NCBI RefSeq assembly: GCF_025061645.1
Contig: NZ_JANYMP010000001.1
Span: 1-64,000 of the forward strand
Reading direction: 5' to 3'
DNA length: 64,000 bases
From: Umezawaea endophytica
GTDB lineage: Bacteria > Actinomycetota > Actinomycetes > Mycobacteriales > Pseudonocardiaceae
Numbering within the stretch: the stretch's first letter is position 1; each line of letters starts with the position of its first letter. Under the pieces are notes generated by a model. The model saw only the letters and a list, made by a program, of their open reading frames with translations, searched no databases and was not told where the DNA came from. Below are positions 26,170 to 34,265 of this stretch, piece after piece. The translations under genes were made by a program, and so were the position numbers.

Positions 26170-26725
26170 TCACCGCGTCCACCAGCCAGGCGATGTCGTC
26201 GGCCGTGCGCTCCGGCGTGTCAGACGGCTGCATCACGTGGCTGAGCACGGCGCGGACGACCACGTCGATCGTGACGGCGAACTGGTGGTCGTCGAGCGGG
26301 TGCGCGAACGTCGTGAGGCGGTGGGTCAGCACGGCCTTCGCCGTCGTGAGCAGTGAACTCGCGTGCGTGGTGAGCAGGGGCAGCAGGGCGGTGTCCGCGT
26401 CGTGCGTGGCGGACACGATGGCGCGCAGCAGGGCGTTGTCCCGCGCCAGGTCCAGCACCGCCCGGACGGCGCCGCGGATCGACGCCGCCAGGTCGTCCGG
26501 GTCGCGGTCGAAGGCCCGCTCCACCGCGGCGAGGAACCGGCCCAGCTCGTCGTGGACCATGGCCTCGGCCAGCGCCTGCTTGGACCCGATCTCGTTGTAG
26601 ACGGTCTGCCTGCTCACGCCGACGGTCTCGGCCAGTGCCGCCATGGTGACCGTCGACCACCCGGACCGGGCCGTCAGCTCGATCGCGGCGGCGATGATGC
26701 GCCGCCGGTGCGCGCCGTCCGTCAT
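26111..26725 (-). CDS. TetR-family regulator downstream of alkB (AlkX-like)
   Basis: 204 residues from the second in-frame ATG (MTDGAHRRRIIAAAIELTAR), which has AGGA 8 bases upstream; an ATG 9 bases earlier is possible. HTH: STVTMAALAETVGVSRQTVYNEIGSK, cited here as the core VGVSRQTVYNEIGSKQALAE. It lies 10 bases after the alkB-rubredoxin gene. A TetR directly behind alkB is a known arrangement in alkane-degrading actinobacteria, where the regulator represses the operon until long-chain fatty acids accumulate. That is the likely role here. Its 3' end runs 59 bases into the convergent peptidase gene. Confidence 0.9.
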   Translation of the reverse strand: MTDGAHRRRIIAAAIELTARSGWSTVTMAALAETVGVSRQTVYNEIGSKQALAEAMVHDELGRFLAAVERAFDRDPDDLAASIRGAVRAVLDLARDNALLRAIVSATHDADTALLPLLTTHASSLLTTAKAVLTHRLTTFAHPLDDHQFAVTIDVVVRAVLSHVMQPSDTPERTADDIAWLVDAVITRPGAVAGTAPGAAGGSR

Positions 26726-26735
26726 GGTGATCATC

Positions 26736-28133
26736 CTAGGCGGCCCCCGACACGACGAAGTCGCGCTTCTCCCGCACGCCGCAGTCGGGGCAACACCAGG
26801 TGTCGGGCACGGCGGACCACGGTGTGCCCGCGGGGAAGCCCTCCCGCGGGTCGCCGACCCGCTCGTCGTAGACGTACCCGCATCCGGGGCACCGCCCGCC
26901 CGTGCCCGCCGCGGCGACGACCGGGAGGTCTGCGACCACGACCTCGGGCCGCGTCGCGGGCACCGGGTACTTCGCCAGCACCTCCTCCCGCCTGCTGGGC
27001 TGGATGTTCGCCAGGCTCATGTCGCCGTCGAAGTGCGCGAGCACCCTGGGGTCCATGACTCGGCGCCACGCGGGCGGCACGAGCGCCAGGAGGATCATCC
27101 CGGCGTACCCGGTCGGCAGCGACGGCGATTCCTCGAAGTCGCGCAGCGACTGGTAGCGGCGGGTCGGGTTCGCGTGGTGGTCGCTGTGCCGCTGGAGGTG
27201 GTACAGCAGGACGTTGGTGGCGATGTTGTTGGAGTTCCAGCTATGCCGCGGCGCCACCCGCTCGTAGCGCCGCCTGCCGGGCGCGCCGACCATCCGCCGG
27301 GCCATCCCGTAGTGCTCCAGGTAGTTGACGACCTCCAGCAGGGAGAAGCCGACGACCGCCTGCACGACGAGGTACGGCAGGACCCCGAAGCCCAGCCACG
27401 CCACCACCGCACCCCACAGCACGACGGACATCAGCCACGCGTTCAGCACGTCGTTGCCGAGGTGGATCGGGTGCCCGCCGCGCCGGGCGTAGCGCTTCTC
27501 CTCCAGCCGCCACGCGCTGGCGAGCGACCCGAGCACGGTGCGCGGCCAGAACCGGTAGAAGCTCTCCCCCACCCGGCTGCTGGCCGGGTCGTCCGGTGTC
27601 GCGACGCGCACGTGGTGGCCGCGGTTGTGCTCGATGGAGAAGTGGCCGTAGAAGCTCTGCGCCAGCGCGATCTTGGACAGCCACCGCTCGTGGCTCTCCT
27701 TCTTGTGGCCCAGTTCGTGCGCGGTGTTGATGCCGATCCCGCCGACGCACCCGATCGTCACCGCCAGGCCGATCTTGTCCACTGTGGACAGCCCGCTGTG
27801 CGCGATCGCCCAGAACGCCGTCGCGAAGCCCGCGTACTGGATCGGCAGGAACAGGTAGGTGATCCAGCGGTAGTACCGGTCGTTCTCCAGCGCCTCGATC
27901 ACGTCGTCCGGCGGGTTCGACCGGTCGAGCCCGGTCAGCAGGTCGATCGCGGGGACGACCACCAGGATCACGATCGGCCCGAGCCAGAACCACACGCCCC
28001 AGCCGGTCAGCGCGTGCAGCCCCACCGCGGCGAAGACCAGCGACGGGACCACGAGGCCGATCAGCCACAGGTACCGCTTCCCGTCGGTCCACCCCTCGGT
28101 CGACCCGTCGGGGATCGTGCCGGTGTCCGCCAT
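26736..28133 (-). CDS. alkB: alkane 1-monooxygenase fused to rubredoxin (AlkB-Rub)
   Basis: 465 residues starting MADTGTIPDGSTEGWTDGKR, with AGGAGG 8 bases before the ATG. It is a diiron membrane hydroxylase that converts n-alkanes to 1-alkanols. The His clusters are NTAHELGHKKESHER, EHNRGHHVRVATPDDP and LQRHSDHHANPTRRYQSL, with NYLEHYGMARR. About six membrane helices. The C-terminal rubredoxin domain (about 405-455) has CPGCGYVYDERVGD and WCCPDCG, the electron donor. AlkB-rubredoxin fusions are typical of actinobacteria. Two palindrome-like elements lie upstream, and a TetR gene follows in the same operon. Confidence 0.96.
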   Translation of the reverse strand: MADTGTIPDGSTEGWTDGKRYLWLIGLVVPSLVFAAVGLHALTGWGVWFWLGPIVILVVVPAIDLLTGLDRSNPPDDVIEALENDRYYRWITYLFLPIQYAGFATAFWAIAHSGLSTVDKIGLAVTIGCVGGIGINTAHELGHKKESHERWLSKIALAQSFYGHFSIEHNRGHHVRVATPDDPASSRVGESFYRFWPRTVLGSLASAWRLEEKRYARRGGHPIHLGNDVLNAWLMSVVLWGAVVAWLGFGVLPYLVVQAVVGFSLLEVVNYLEHYGMARRMVGAPGRRRYERVAPRHSWNSNNIATNVLLYHLQRHSDHHANPTRRYQSLRDFEESPSLPTGYAGMILLALVPPAWRRVMDPRVLAHFDGDMSLANIQPSRREEVLAKYPVPATRPEVVVADLPVVAAAGTGGRCPGCGYVYDERVGDPREGFPAGTPWSAVPDTWCCPDCGVREKRDFVVSGAA

Positions 28134-28176
28134 GAGCCCGACCTCCTGCGCTCGCTGATTTACACGAAGGTAGCTT

Positions 28177-28196
28177 TTGTAAAGTCGATTTGACAA
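28177..28196. promoter_or_regulatory. alkB operator, 20-bp palindrome
   Basis: TTGTAAAGTCGATTTGACAA, an imperfect palindrome centred on TCGA, 44 bp before the alkB ATG. The reverse strand contains GTCAAATCGACT, close to the operator core in front of the Baeyer-Villiger operon. Likely bound by the alkB-linked TetR. Confidence 0.65.
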
Positions 28197-28208
28197 GAGG
28201 GCACGATC

Positions 28209-28224
28209 TGTAAAGCCGATTGAC
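28209..28224. promoter_or_regulatory. second alkB operator-like element
   Basis: TGTAAAGCCGATTGAC, sharing TGTAAAG(T/C)CGATT with the palindrome 32 bp away. On the reverse strand it reads GTCAATCGGCT, one base different from the BVMO operator core GTCAATCGACT. Confidence 0.5.
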
Positions 28225-28271
28225 GGCTTGACGACACCCCCGCGAGTTGCCACGCTCGGTCCACCGGTTGT

Positions 28272-28285
28272 TGTTAGCGCTAACA
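28272..28285. promoter_or_regulatory. LacI-family operator before the GH30 gene
   Basis: Perfect 14-bp palindrome TGTTAGCGCTAACA, 40 bp before the GH30 ATG. It has the form typical of LacI-family repressors of glycoside hydrolase genes (central CG, TTAGCGCTAA). No LacI gene is present in the window, so the regulator is encoded elsewhere. Confidence 0.8.
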
Positions 28286-28324
28286 TCGCCCTGCTGATGG
28301 CGGCGCCCGTTCAACGGAGAACTG

Positions 28325-30334
28325 ATGACCGCTGCACGCACGCACTCCCGCGTCCTCCGCCTCGCGGTGGCCGCGTCCCTGCTACTGGCCACCTGCGCGG
28401 CGACGGCCGGAACGGCCTCCGCCGCGGCCGTCACCGTCCGACCCGACCCGAGCTACCAGCAGCAGCCCTTCCAGGGCTGGGGCACCAGCCTGGTGTGGTT
28501 CGCCAACGCCACCGGCGGCTACCCCGACGCCATCCGCACCCGCCTCGCGGACCTGCTGTTCGGCGCGGACGGCCTGAACCTGAACATCGCCCGGTACAAC
28601 ATCGGCGGCGGCAACGCGCCCGACGTGCCGCCGTACCTGCGGGCGGGCGGCGCGGTGCCCGGCTGGTGGAAGGCGCCCGCGGGCACCACCAGGACCGATA
28701 CCGACTGGTGGCGCCCCGGCGATCCCGCGCTGTTCGACCGGGCCGCCGATCCCCGCCAGCGCTGGTGGGTCGACCGGATCAAGTCGCGGGTCGACCGGTG
28801 GGAGGCGTTCAGCAACTCGCCGCCGTGGTTCCAGACCGTCAGCGGCTACGTCTCCGGCGGGTTCGACGCCAACGCCGACCAGCTCCGCCGGGACCGGATC
28901 GGCGACTTCGCCTCCTACCTGACGCAGGCGGTCGACGAGCTGGAACGGGCGCACGGCATCAGGTTCGGCACGCTGGACCCGTTCAACGAGCCCAACACCT
29001 CCTACTGGCGCACGACCCTGGGCGCCAACGGCAACCCGACCGGCGGCAGGCAGGAGGGCGCCCACCTGGGTCCGGCGTTGCAGGCGGAGGTCGTTCCGGC
29101 CGTCGCCGCCGCACTCGCGCGGGCGGCGACCGACGCGGTGGTGTCCGCCCCCGACGAGACCAACCCCGGCACGTTCGCCACCGACTGGAACGGCTACCCG
29201 CAGGCGGTGCGCGGCCAGGTCGGGCAGCTCAACGTGCACACCTACGGCACCGCCCGCCGCACGTCGGCGCGCGACATCGCCAAGGGCGCGGCGAAGCCGC
29301 TGTGGATGAGCGAGGTCGACGGGTCGTGGGGCGACGGCCAGAGCTTCACCAGCATGGACCCCGGCCTGGGGATCGCCGAGCGCGTCATCGACGACCTGCG
29401 CGAGTTGGAACCGGTGTCGTGGCTGCTCTGGCAGGCGATCGAGGACTACGACAACATGAAGCCCGGCGGTGAATCGCCGAACGGGATGAATTGGGGCGTC
29501 GTGCAGATCCCCTTCACCTGCGGCCCGAACGACACGCTCACGACCTGTCCGATCAGGACGAACACCAAGTTCCACACCCTGCGCAACTTCACCCATCACA
29601 TCCGGCCGGGCGACCGGCTGGTCAAGGTCGGGACGACGTCCGACGTGGCGGCCGTGCGCGGGACCTCCGACGCGCTGAAGTCGGTGGTGCACCTCAACAA
29701 GACCACCGAGGCGCAGCAGGTGACGCTCGACCTCTCGGCGTTCGCCACCGTCACCTCGGGCGCCACCGTCCGCCCGGTGACCACCGACGCGAACGGCGCC
29801 CTCGTCACCGGAACCGCCGTGCCCGTGCGCGACCGCGCCGCCACGCTCACCGTGCCCGCCCGGTCGGTCACCACGTTCGTCGTCGACGGCGTCTCCGGCG
29901 TCGCCCAGGGCACCGGGCTGCCGGGCAGGGACCACCGGCTCACCGGCGTGCAGAGCGGCAAGTCGTTGGCGCCGAACGGAACCGGCCTCGTGCAGCGCGA
30001 CACCAACACCGCGGCGGCCGATCAGCGCTGGCGCTTCGAGCGCCGCACCGACGGCTTCGGCAACCGGACCCAGTTCGCGATCACCAACGTCGGCACCGGC
30101 CAGCGCCTCGCGGCCACCGGGTCCGGCGTCGGGCTGACCACGCCGACCTCCGACGGACCGACCGCGCGGTGGGTGCTGTCCACCACCGGCGACGGCACGT
30201 GGACGGTGGTCAACGCCGGAACGGGGACGCTGCTGGACGTCACGGGCGAGTCGCGCGCGAACGGGGCGCCGATCGGGCTGTACCAGCCGACGTCCGGCGA
30301 CAACCAGCGGTGGACGGCGGTCGCCGTGAGCTGA
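28325..30334 (+). CDS. secreted GH30-type glycoside hydrolase with ricin-B-like (CBM13) domain
   Basis: 669 residues with a signal peptide (about 1-34, ending TASAAA). The catalytic barrel (about 36-510) begins QGWGTSLVWFANATGGYP. Acid/base Glu222 lies in DPFNEPNTSYW and nucleophile Glu330 in WMSEVDGSW, as in GH30. The family includes endo-beta-1,6-galactanases, which this most resembles; a glucosidase or xylan activity is possible. A C-terminal beta-trefoil (about 530-669) has two QRW-type repeats (ADQRWRFE, DNQRWTAV) for sugar binding. The promoter carries a LacI operator, so expression is probably sugar-induced. It is convergent with the CE15 gene across a strong terminator. Confidence 0.88.
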   Translation: MTAARTHSRVLRLAVAASLLLATCAATAGTASAAAVTVRPDPSYQQQPFQGWGTSLVWFANATGGYPDAIRTRLADLLFGADGLNLNIARYNIGGGNAPDVPPYLRAGGAVPGWWKAPAGTTRTDTDWWRPGDPALFDRAADPRQRWWVDRIKSRVDRWEAFSNSPPWFQTVSGYVSGGFDANADQLRRDRIGDFASYLTQAVDELERAHGIRFGTLDPFNEPNTSYWRTTLGANGNPTGGRQEGAHLGPALQAEVVPAVAAALARAATDAVVSAPDETNPGTFATDWNGYPQAVRGQVGQLNVHTYGTARRTSARDIAKGAAKPLWMSEVDGSWGDGQSFTSMDPGLGIAERVIDDLRELEPVSWLLWQAIEDYDNMKPGGESPNGMNWGVVQIPFTCGPNDTLTTCPIRTNTKFHTLRNFTHHIRPGDRLVKVGTTSDVAAVRGTSDALKSVVHLNKTTEAQQVTLDLSAFATVTSGATVRPVTTDANGALVTGTAVPVRDRAATLTVPARSVTTFVVDGVSGVAQGTGLPGRDHRLTGVQSGKSLAPNGTGLVQRDTNTAAADQRWRFERRTDGFGNRTQFAITNVGTGQRLAATGSGVGLTTPTSDGPTARWVLSTTGDGTWTVVNAGTGTLLDVTGESRANGAPIGLYQPTSGDNQRWTAVAVS

Positions 30335-30337
30335 GAA

Positions 30338-30380
30338 CCGGAGTCCGGTGTGGAGGGCGCGACTCCACACCGGACTCCGG
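30338..30380. terminator. bidirectional terminator between GH30 and CE15 genes
   Basis: 18-bp perfect stem beginning CCGGAGTCCGGTGTGGAG with a 7-base loop, filling the 50-bp gap between convergent genes. Confidence 0.88.
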
Positions 30381-30384
30381 AAAA

Positions 30385-32004
30385 CTACCCGGCGGAGCAG
30401 GTGGGCGTCGGCCCGCCTCCGGTGCCGGTGCCCTGGTAGCCGAACTCGGTCGACTGGCCCGCCGCGATGGTGCCGTTGAACGCGACGTTGGCGAACTGGA
30501 CCGCGCCGCTGTTCGCGCTCTTGGTGGCGTTCCAGATGCTCGTGATCGCCGCGCCGGACGGCAGGGTCGCGTCGACCTTCCACCCGTTGATCTGCGACGA
30601 GCCCGCGGTGACCTTCACGGTGGCGACGAAGCCGCCGTTCCACTGGTTGACCGACACCGACGCCGTGCACCCGCCACCGACCGACGGGGTGGTCGTCGTG
30701 GTCGTGGTGGTGGTCGTCGTGGTTGTCGTCGTCGTGGTCGGGCCGTCGGAGAGGGTCGGGGTCGTCCAGTCCCGCCACTGCGCGAGGTTCCCCGCCGCCT
30801 TGCCGGAGATCCGGATGACGCCGGGGGCGTTGCCGGTCTTCAGCAGGAACTTCTGGATGTTCTGCTGCAACGGCGTCCGCCACTCGGACCGGTTGGCGCA
30901 GTGGTTGCCGTCCTGGACGTCGGACCAGTAGGTGATGTTCTCGCCCGCGCCGAGCGCCTTGTACACCTCCGCGCCGCCGAGGGCCGCCACGCTCGCGGAC
31001 CTCGGGCCGAGGTTGGCGATGTGCGGGTTGTCCATGATGAACAGCCCTCGCGGCGCGACCATGGCCACCATCTCGTGCGTGTCCACCGGCAGGCCGTTCG
31101 GATTGCCGGTGAACGAGCCGAACGCGTCGCCGAACCAGGGCTGCTCGCCGTACGCGCTGCTCAGGCTCTGCGCGCCCTCGCCGGGGATCCCGCGGAAGAT
31201 CGGCACCCCCGCCGTGCCGGACTCGATCGGCATGGTCAGTGCGACGCGCTGGTCGAACACCCCGACCGTGAAGGCGCCCTTGCCGAAGCGGGAGCACCCC
31301 GTGACGCCGACCGCGTCCGCCTTGAGGACGCTGCCGCCGGACGACTCGATCACGTCGATCAGCCTGCTCACGCCCCAGGCCCAGGCGGCCAGCAGACCCG
31401 TGCCGCTCGACGAGCCGTAGACGCTGTAGAACGCGCCCTGCTTGTTGCTGCGGGGTGTGCCCTCCTTGCCGACGGCGTACGGGTCGTAGCTGATGACGGC
31501 CGCGCCCGCGGCCTTGATGGTGGCGGTGTCCGCGCCGAACCCGCCCAGCACGACGACGGCCGGGAACGGGCCGGTGCCGCTGGGCAGTTCGACCCGCGCC
31601 GAGAAGCTGGAGCTCTTGCCGTTGTGGGAGACGTTGACGGTGATGCCGGTGCTCGACACCGTTCCCGTGACGGTGGCGGGTTTCGGGGGCTTCTCGCCGT
31701 AGACGGACCTCTCCGCGAGCTTCTTGATCTCCGCGCGCCTGCACCGCCAGTCGGACCTGCTGCTGACGCGCGTGCCGTTCAGCCTGGTGAAGGGGTCGGG
31801 GAGCTTCGCGTTGGAGGGTGTCGAACCGGGGAGGGTCACCGGGCAGTCGGCGCCCTCGTCCTCGACGGCGGCGACGGCCGCCACGACGTCGGGGGCCGCC
31901 GCGGTCGTCGCGATCACCGTCGCCGAGCCGACGACCGTGAGCACCGCCGCCGCCAGCAGGACGACCGCCGAACGGATCCTGGATCGAGCCGAGCTGATGA
32001 TCAC
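30385..32004 (-). CDS. secreted glucuronoyl esterase (CE15) with Thr linker and CBM2
   Basis: 539 residues with a long signal peptide (about 1-37). The CE15 domain (about 55-405) has the nucleophile motif GVTGCSRFGKGA (Ser238), the acid region MPIESGTAG (Glu261) and His368 in DGNHCANRSEW. Such enzymes cut the ester bond between lignin alcohols and 4-O-methyl-glucuronate on xylan. A run of 17 Thr then leads to a CBM2 (about 440-539) with CTASVSVNQWNGGFVATVKV and FGYQGTGTGGGPTPTC, a cellulose/xylan binder. The promoter has GAAACTTT- and GTTAGCG-type elements; the first is shared with the GH10 gene 10 kb away. Confidence 0.93.
   Translation of the reverse strand: MIISSARSRIRSAVVLLAAAVLTVVGSATVIATTAAAPDVVAAVAAVEDEGADCPVTLPGSTPSNAKLPDPFTRLNGTRVSSRSDWRCRRAEIKKLAERSVYGEKPPKPATVTGTVSSTGITVNVSHNGKSSSFSARVELPSGTGPFPAVVVLGGFGADTATIKAAGAAVISYDPYAVGKEGTPRSNKQGAFYSVYGSSSGTGLLAAWAWGVSRLIDVIESSGGSVLKADAVGVTGCSRFGKGAFTVGVFDQRVALTMPIESGTAGVPIFRGIPGEGAQSLSSAYGEQPWFGDAFGSFTGNPNGLPVDTHEMVAMVAPRGLFIMDNPHIANLGPRSASVAALGGAEVYKALGAGENITYWSDVQDGNHCANRSEWRTPLQQNIQKFLLKTGNAPGVIRISGKAAGNLAQWRDWTTPTLSDGPTTTTTTTTTTTTTTTTTPSVGGGCTASVSVNQWNGGFVATVKVTAGSSQINGWKVDATLPSGAAITSIWNATKSANSGAVQFANVAFNGTIAAGQSTEFGYQGTGTGGGPTPTCSAG
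30688..30738. repeat. Thr-codon microsatellite (interdomain linker)
   Basis: 17 consecutive Thr codons (ACC, ACG and one ACA) linking the CE15 and CBM2 domains. The trinucleotide tract may vary in length between strains. Confidence 0.9.
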
Positions 32005-32074
32005 CTGGGCTCTCCTTCCGTGAGGGGTGGTGGAGGAGTCGGCAGGATCGACGCTCGCCGGTGTCGACGAGCTA

Positions 32075-32098
32075 AAGTTTCGGGGAAGTTAGCGAAAC
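32075..32098. promoter_or_regulatory. candidate operator of the CE15 gene
   Basis: AAAGTTTCGG at 32075-32084, GTTTCG/CGAAAC arms at 32077-32082 and 32093-32098, and a GTTAGCGAAAC element inside. On the gene strand it reads CCGAAACTTT, the core also found twice before the GH10 gene (42858-42888). Confidence 0.5.
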
Positions 32099-32198
32099 AT
32101 GTCAATGCGCCGATCCCGGCGCGCGGTCTCACATGGCGCTCACAGCGGGTAGCGAGCGGACGGCCGGTTGCCCGCTCGACCGACGCCGCCCTACAGTC

Positions 32199-32225
32199 AG
32201 GGCAGTCGTACAGGGCGACTGCCCT
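32199..32225. promoter_or_regulatory. TetR autoregulatory operator
   Basis: Perfect 10-bp arms AGGGCAGTCG / CGACTGCCCT with a 7-base spacer, 15 bases before the TetR GTG start. Likely bound by that TetR. Confidence 0.8.
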
Positions 32226-32240
32226 ACGTGGGAGGTGCGC

Positions 32241-32807
32241 GTGAGTTCTCCGGCGGCGCGACGGGGTCTGGAGGTCCGGCGGCGGCTGCTGGCCGCGGCG
32301 GTCGAACTCGTCCCGGAACGCGGCTGGGCGGGCGTGAGCACGAGGGTCCTGGCCGAGCGCGCCGGGGTGACGCCGAGCGTCGTGCACTACCACTACCCCA
32401 CGCTGCGGGCGCTGCTGACCGAGGCCGTGGTCGGGCACGTGCGGCAGGCGCTGGGCGAGGTGGAGGCGTTCCTCGCCACCGCGTCCACCCCAGAGGACGC
32501 CGTCGACGCGCTGATCGCGTCGGTGGAGCGGTACACCGGGTCCGACCCGACGTCCCTGCTGCTCACCGAGTCCTACCTCGCGGCGACGCGCGACGAGGAG
32601 CTGCGCGAACGGCTCGGCGGGGCGGTCGTGGAGTTCCGGCTGCGGTTCGGCGCCTGGCTGGGCGAGCGCGGCGTGCCGGACCCCGAGCGGACGGCCGCCG
32701 TGCTGATCGCCGCGGTCGACGGGCTGCTGCTGCACCGCGGCCTCGGGGCGGCGCCGGACTCGGCCGCCGTCCTGCGCAGGCTCGTCGACCGGGGTGGCCG
32801 CGCGTGA
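32241..32807 (+). CDS. TetR-family regulator, operon with FAD monooxygenase
   Basis: 188 residues from the GTG at 32241, chosen because GGAGG lies 5 bases upstream and the residues before it run through the operator. HTH (about 10-56): RRRLLAAAVELVPERGWAGV then TRVLAERAGVTPSVVHYHYP. The TGA overlaps the GTG of the FAD monooxygenase by 4 bases, so the two are translationally coupled. It probably represses its own operon through the palindrome at 32199-32225 and is released by the monooxygenase substrate. Confidence 0.92.
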   Translation: MSSPAARRGLEVRRRLLAAAVELVPERGWAGVSTRVLAERAGVTPSVVHYHYPTLRALLTEAVVGHVRQALGEVEAFLATASTPEDAVDALIASVERYTGSDPTSLLLTESYLAATRDEELRERLGGAVVEFRLRFGAWLGERGVPDPERTAAVLIAAVDGLLLHRGLGAAPDSAAVLRRLVDRGGRA

Positions 32808-33985
32808 GGGTCGTGGTCTGCGGAGCGGGGATCGCCGGGCTCACCTTCGCGAACCGGATGTCGTCCTCGGGCCATGAGGTCGTGCTGCTGGACCGCGCCC
32901 CCGGTCCCCGGCCGCAGGGGTACATGATCGATTTCTTCGGCCCCGGCCTGGACGCCCTCGACGCGATGGGGCTGCTGCCCGCGGTCGACGAGGTCCGCTA
33001 CCACGTCGACGAGGCGACCCTCGTGGACGGGCGCGGGCGGCGCACGGTCGGGGTCCGCACCCCCGGACTCGCGGGCGGCACGCTGGTCAACGTCCTGCGA
33101 CCGGACCTCGAAGGCGTGCTGCGCGCCCGCCTCCCGGCGGGCGTCGACGTGCGCTACGGCACCGGGCCGGTCGCCGTGACCGACCGCGGCGACCGGGTGG
33201 AGGTCGCGCTCACCGACGGGTCCACGCTCGGGGCGGACCTGCTCGTCGGCGCCGACGGCGTCCACTCGACGGTCCGCCGACTCGTCTTCGGCGACGAGCG
33301 GGAGTACCTGCGGTACCTGGGTTTCCACACCGCCGCGTTCCTCTTCGACGCGCCGCGGGTGCACGCCGCCACCCGCGGCCGCTTCACCCTCACCGACACC
33401 GTCGGCAGGCAGATGGGGTTCTACGGGCTGCGCGACGGCCGGGTCGCGACGTTCGCCGTGCACCGCACCCCGGACCCGACCACCCCCGCCGACGTCAGGG
33501 AGTCCGTCCGCGACACCTACCGCGGCCTCGGCTGGATCGTCCCCGAGGCGCTCGACCTGTGCCCGCCGTCGGAGGAGATCTACTACGACCAGGTCTCCCA
33601 GGTGCACGTCCCGGAGTGGAGCAGGGGCCGGGTCGTGCTCATCGGGGACGCGTGCCACGCCGTGTCCCTGCTCGCGGGCCAGGGGGCGTCGCTCGGCGTC
33701 GCGGGCGCCTACGTGCTCGCCGACCAGCTCACCCGCGCACCGGTCGACCGGGCGACGGCGGCGTACGAACGCCTGTGGCGCCCCGTCGTCGAGGAGAGGC
33801 AGCGGGTGGGCCGCGCGGGCGCCCGCTGGTTCCTGCCCGCTTCGGCGGTCGAACTCGTCGTCCGCCGCGCCGCGCTGCGCCTGACCCGCTTCCCGGCCGT
33901 CAGCCGCTGGGTCGCCGCCACGATCGTCGGCAAGTCGACCGACGTCGTCACCACCCCGCGCCGGGAACCGATCGATCCGGCATAG
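32804..33985 (+). CDS. FAD-dependent monooxygenase (PheA/TfdB type)
   Basis: 393 residues, GTG start overlapping the TetR stop. FAD motif VVVCGAGIAGLTFANRM at the N-terminus, LVGADGVHSTVRRLVFG (DG motif) and GRVVLIGDACHAVSLLAGQG (GD motif). Related to the enzyme at 22364-23473: both share YDQVSQ/FDSVSQ-(V/I)H-P-W-RGRVVLIGDA. The C-terminal tail (about 330-393) is longer and basic. A group A hydroxylase of an aromatic or polyketide-like compound, possibly a self-resistance or xenobiotic enzyme. Confidence 0.9.
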   Translation: MRVVVCGAGIAGLTFANRMSSSGHEVVLLDRAPGPRPQGYMIDFFGPGLDALDAMGLLPAVDEVRYHVDEATLVDGRGRRTVGVRTPGLAGGTLVNVLRPDLEGVLRARLPAGVDVRYGTGPVAVTDRGDRVEVALTDGSTLGADLLVGADGVHSTVRRLVFGDEREYLRYLGFHTAAFLFDAPRVHAATRGRFTLTDTVGRQMGFYGLRDGRVATFAVHRTPDPTTPADVRESVRDTYRGLGWIVPEALDLCPPSEEIYYDQVSQVHVPEWSRGRVVLIGDACHAVSLLAGQGASLGVAGAYVLADQLTRAPVDRATAAYERLWRPVVEERQRVGRAGARWFLPASAVELVVRRAALRLTRFPAVSRWVAATIVGKSTDVVTTPRREPIDPA

Positions 33986-34152
33986 CCACCGGTGGGCCGT
34001 TCGCCCGAACCCGCTGCCGCCGTATCCGTTTCGTGACCCTCGGATCTGAATCCAGCAGAGGGGTAGTCCTCTCTCGATCGTGTGTACGGACACACCGCGC
34101 TCGTGGACCACACCCGCGTCGGCCGCGTCCCGCGCGAGTGGTCACCCAAGAC

Positions 34153-34189
34153 CGAGTGGGTGGTCGTGACAGGACCGGTCACCCACTCG
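34153..34189. promoter_or_regulatory. inverted repeat upstream of the subtilase-sigma-CHAT operon
   Basis: 10-bp perfect arms CGAGTGGGTG / CACCCACTCG with a 17-base spacer, 77 bp before the operon start. A third related copy, CGAGTGGTCACCC, lies at about 34135. The 280-bp gap before the operon otherwise shows no gene. Likely a regulator site or a leader hairpin. Confidence 0.5.
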
Positions 34190-34265
34190 CACCCAGTTCA
34201 GCCGAGCACCGCACCACGCACCGTCGGAGCCGCCACGACGACGGCGGTCAGAAGGGACGCACACG

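Noticed and set aside
30688-30738. Trinucleotide tract considered as a CRISPR-like or mobile repeat
   Set aside because: It encodes a Thr linker between two domains; no spacers or unique flanks.
28382-31744. 1120-codon minus-strand open frame
   Set aside because: Runs antisense through GH30 and out of frame through CE15; no domain content.
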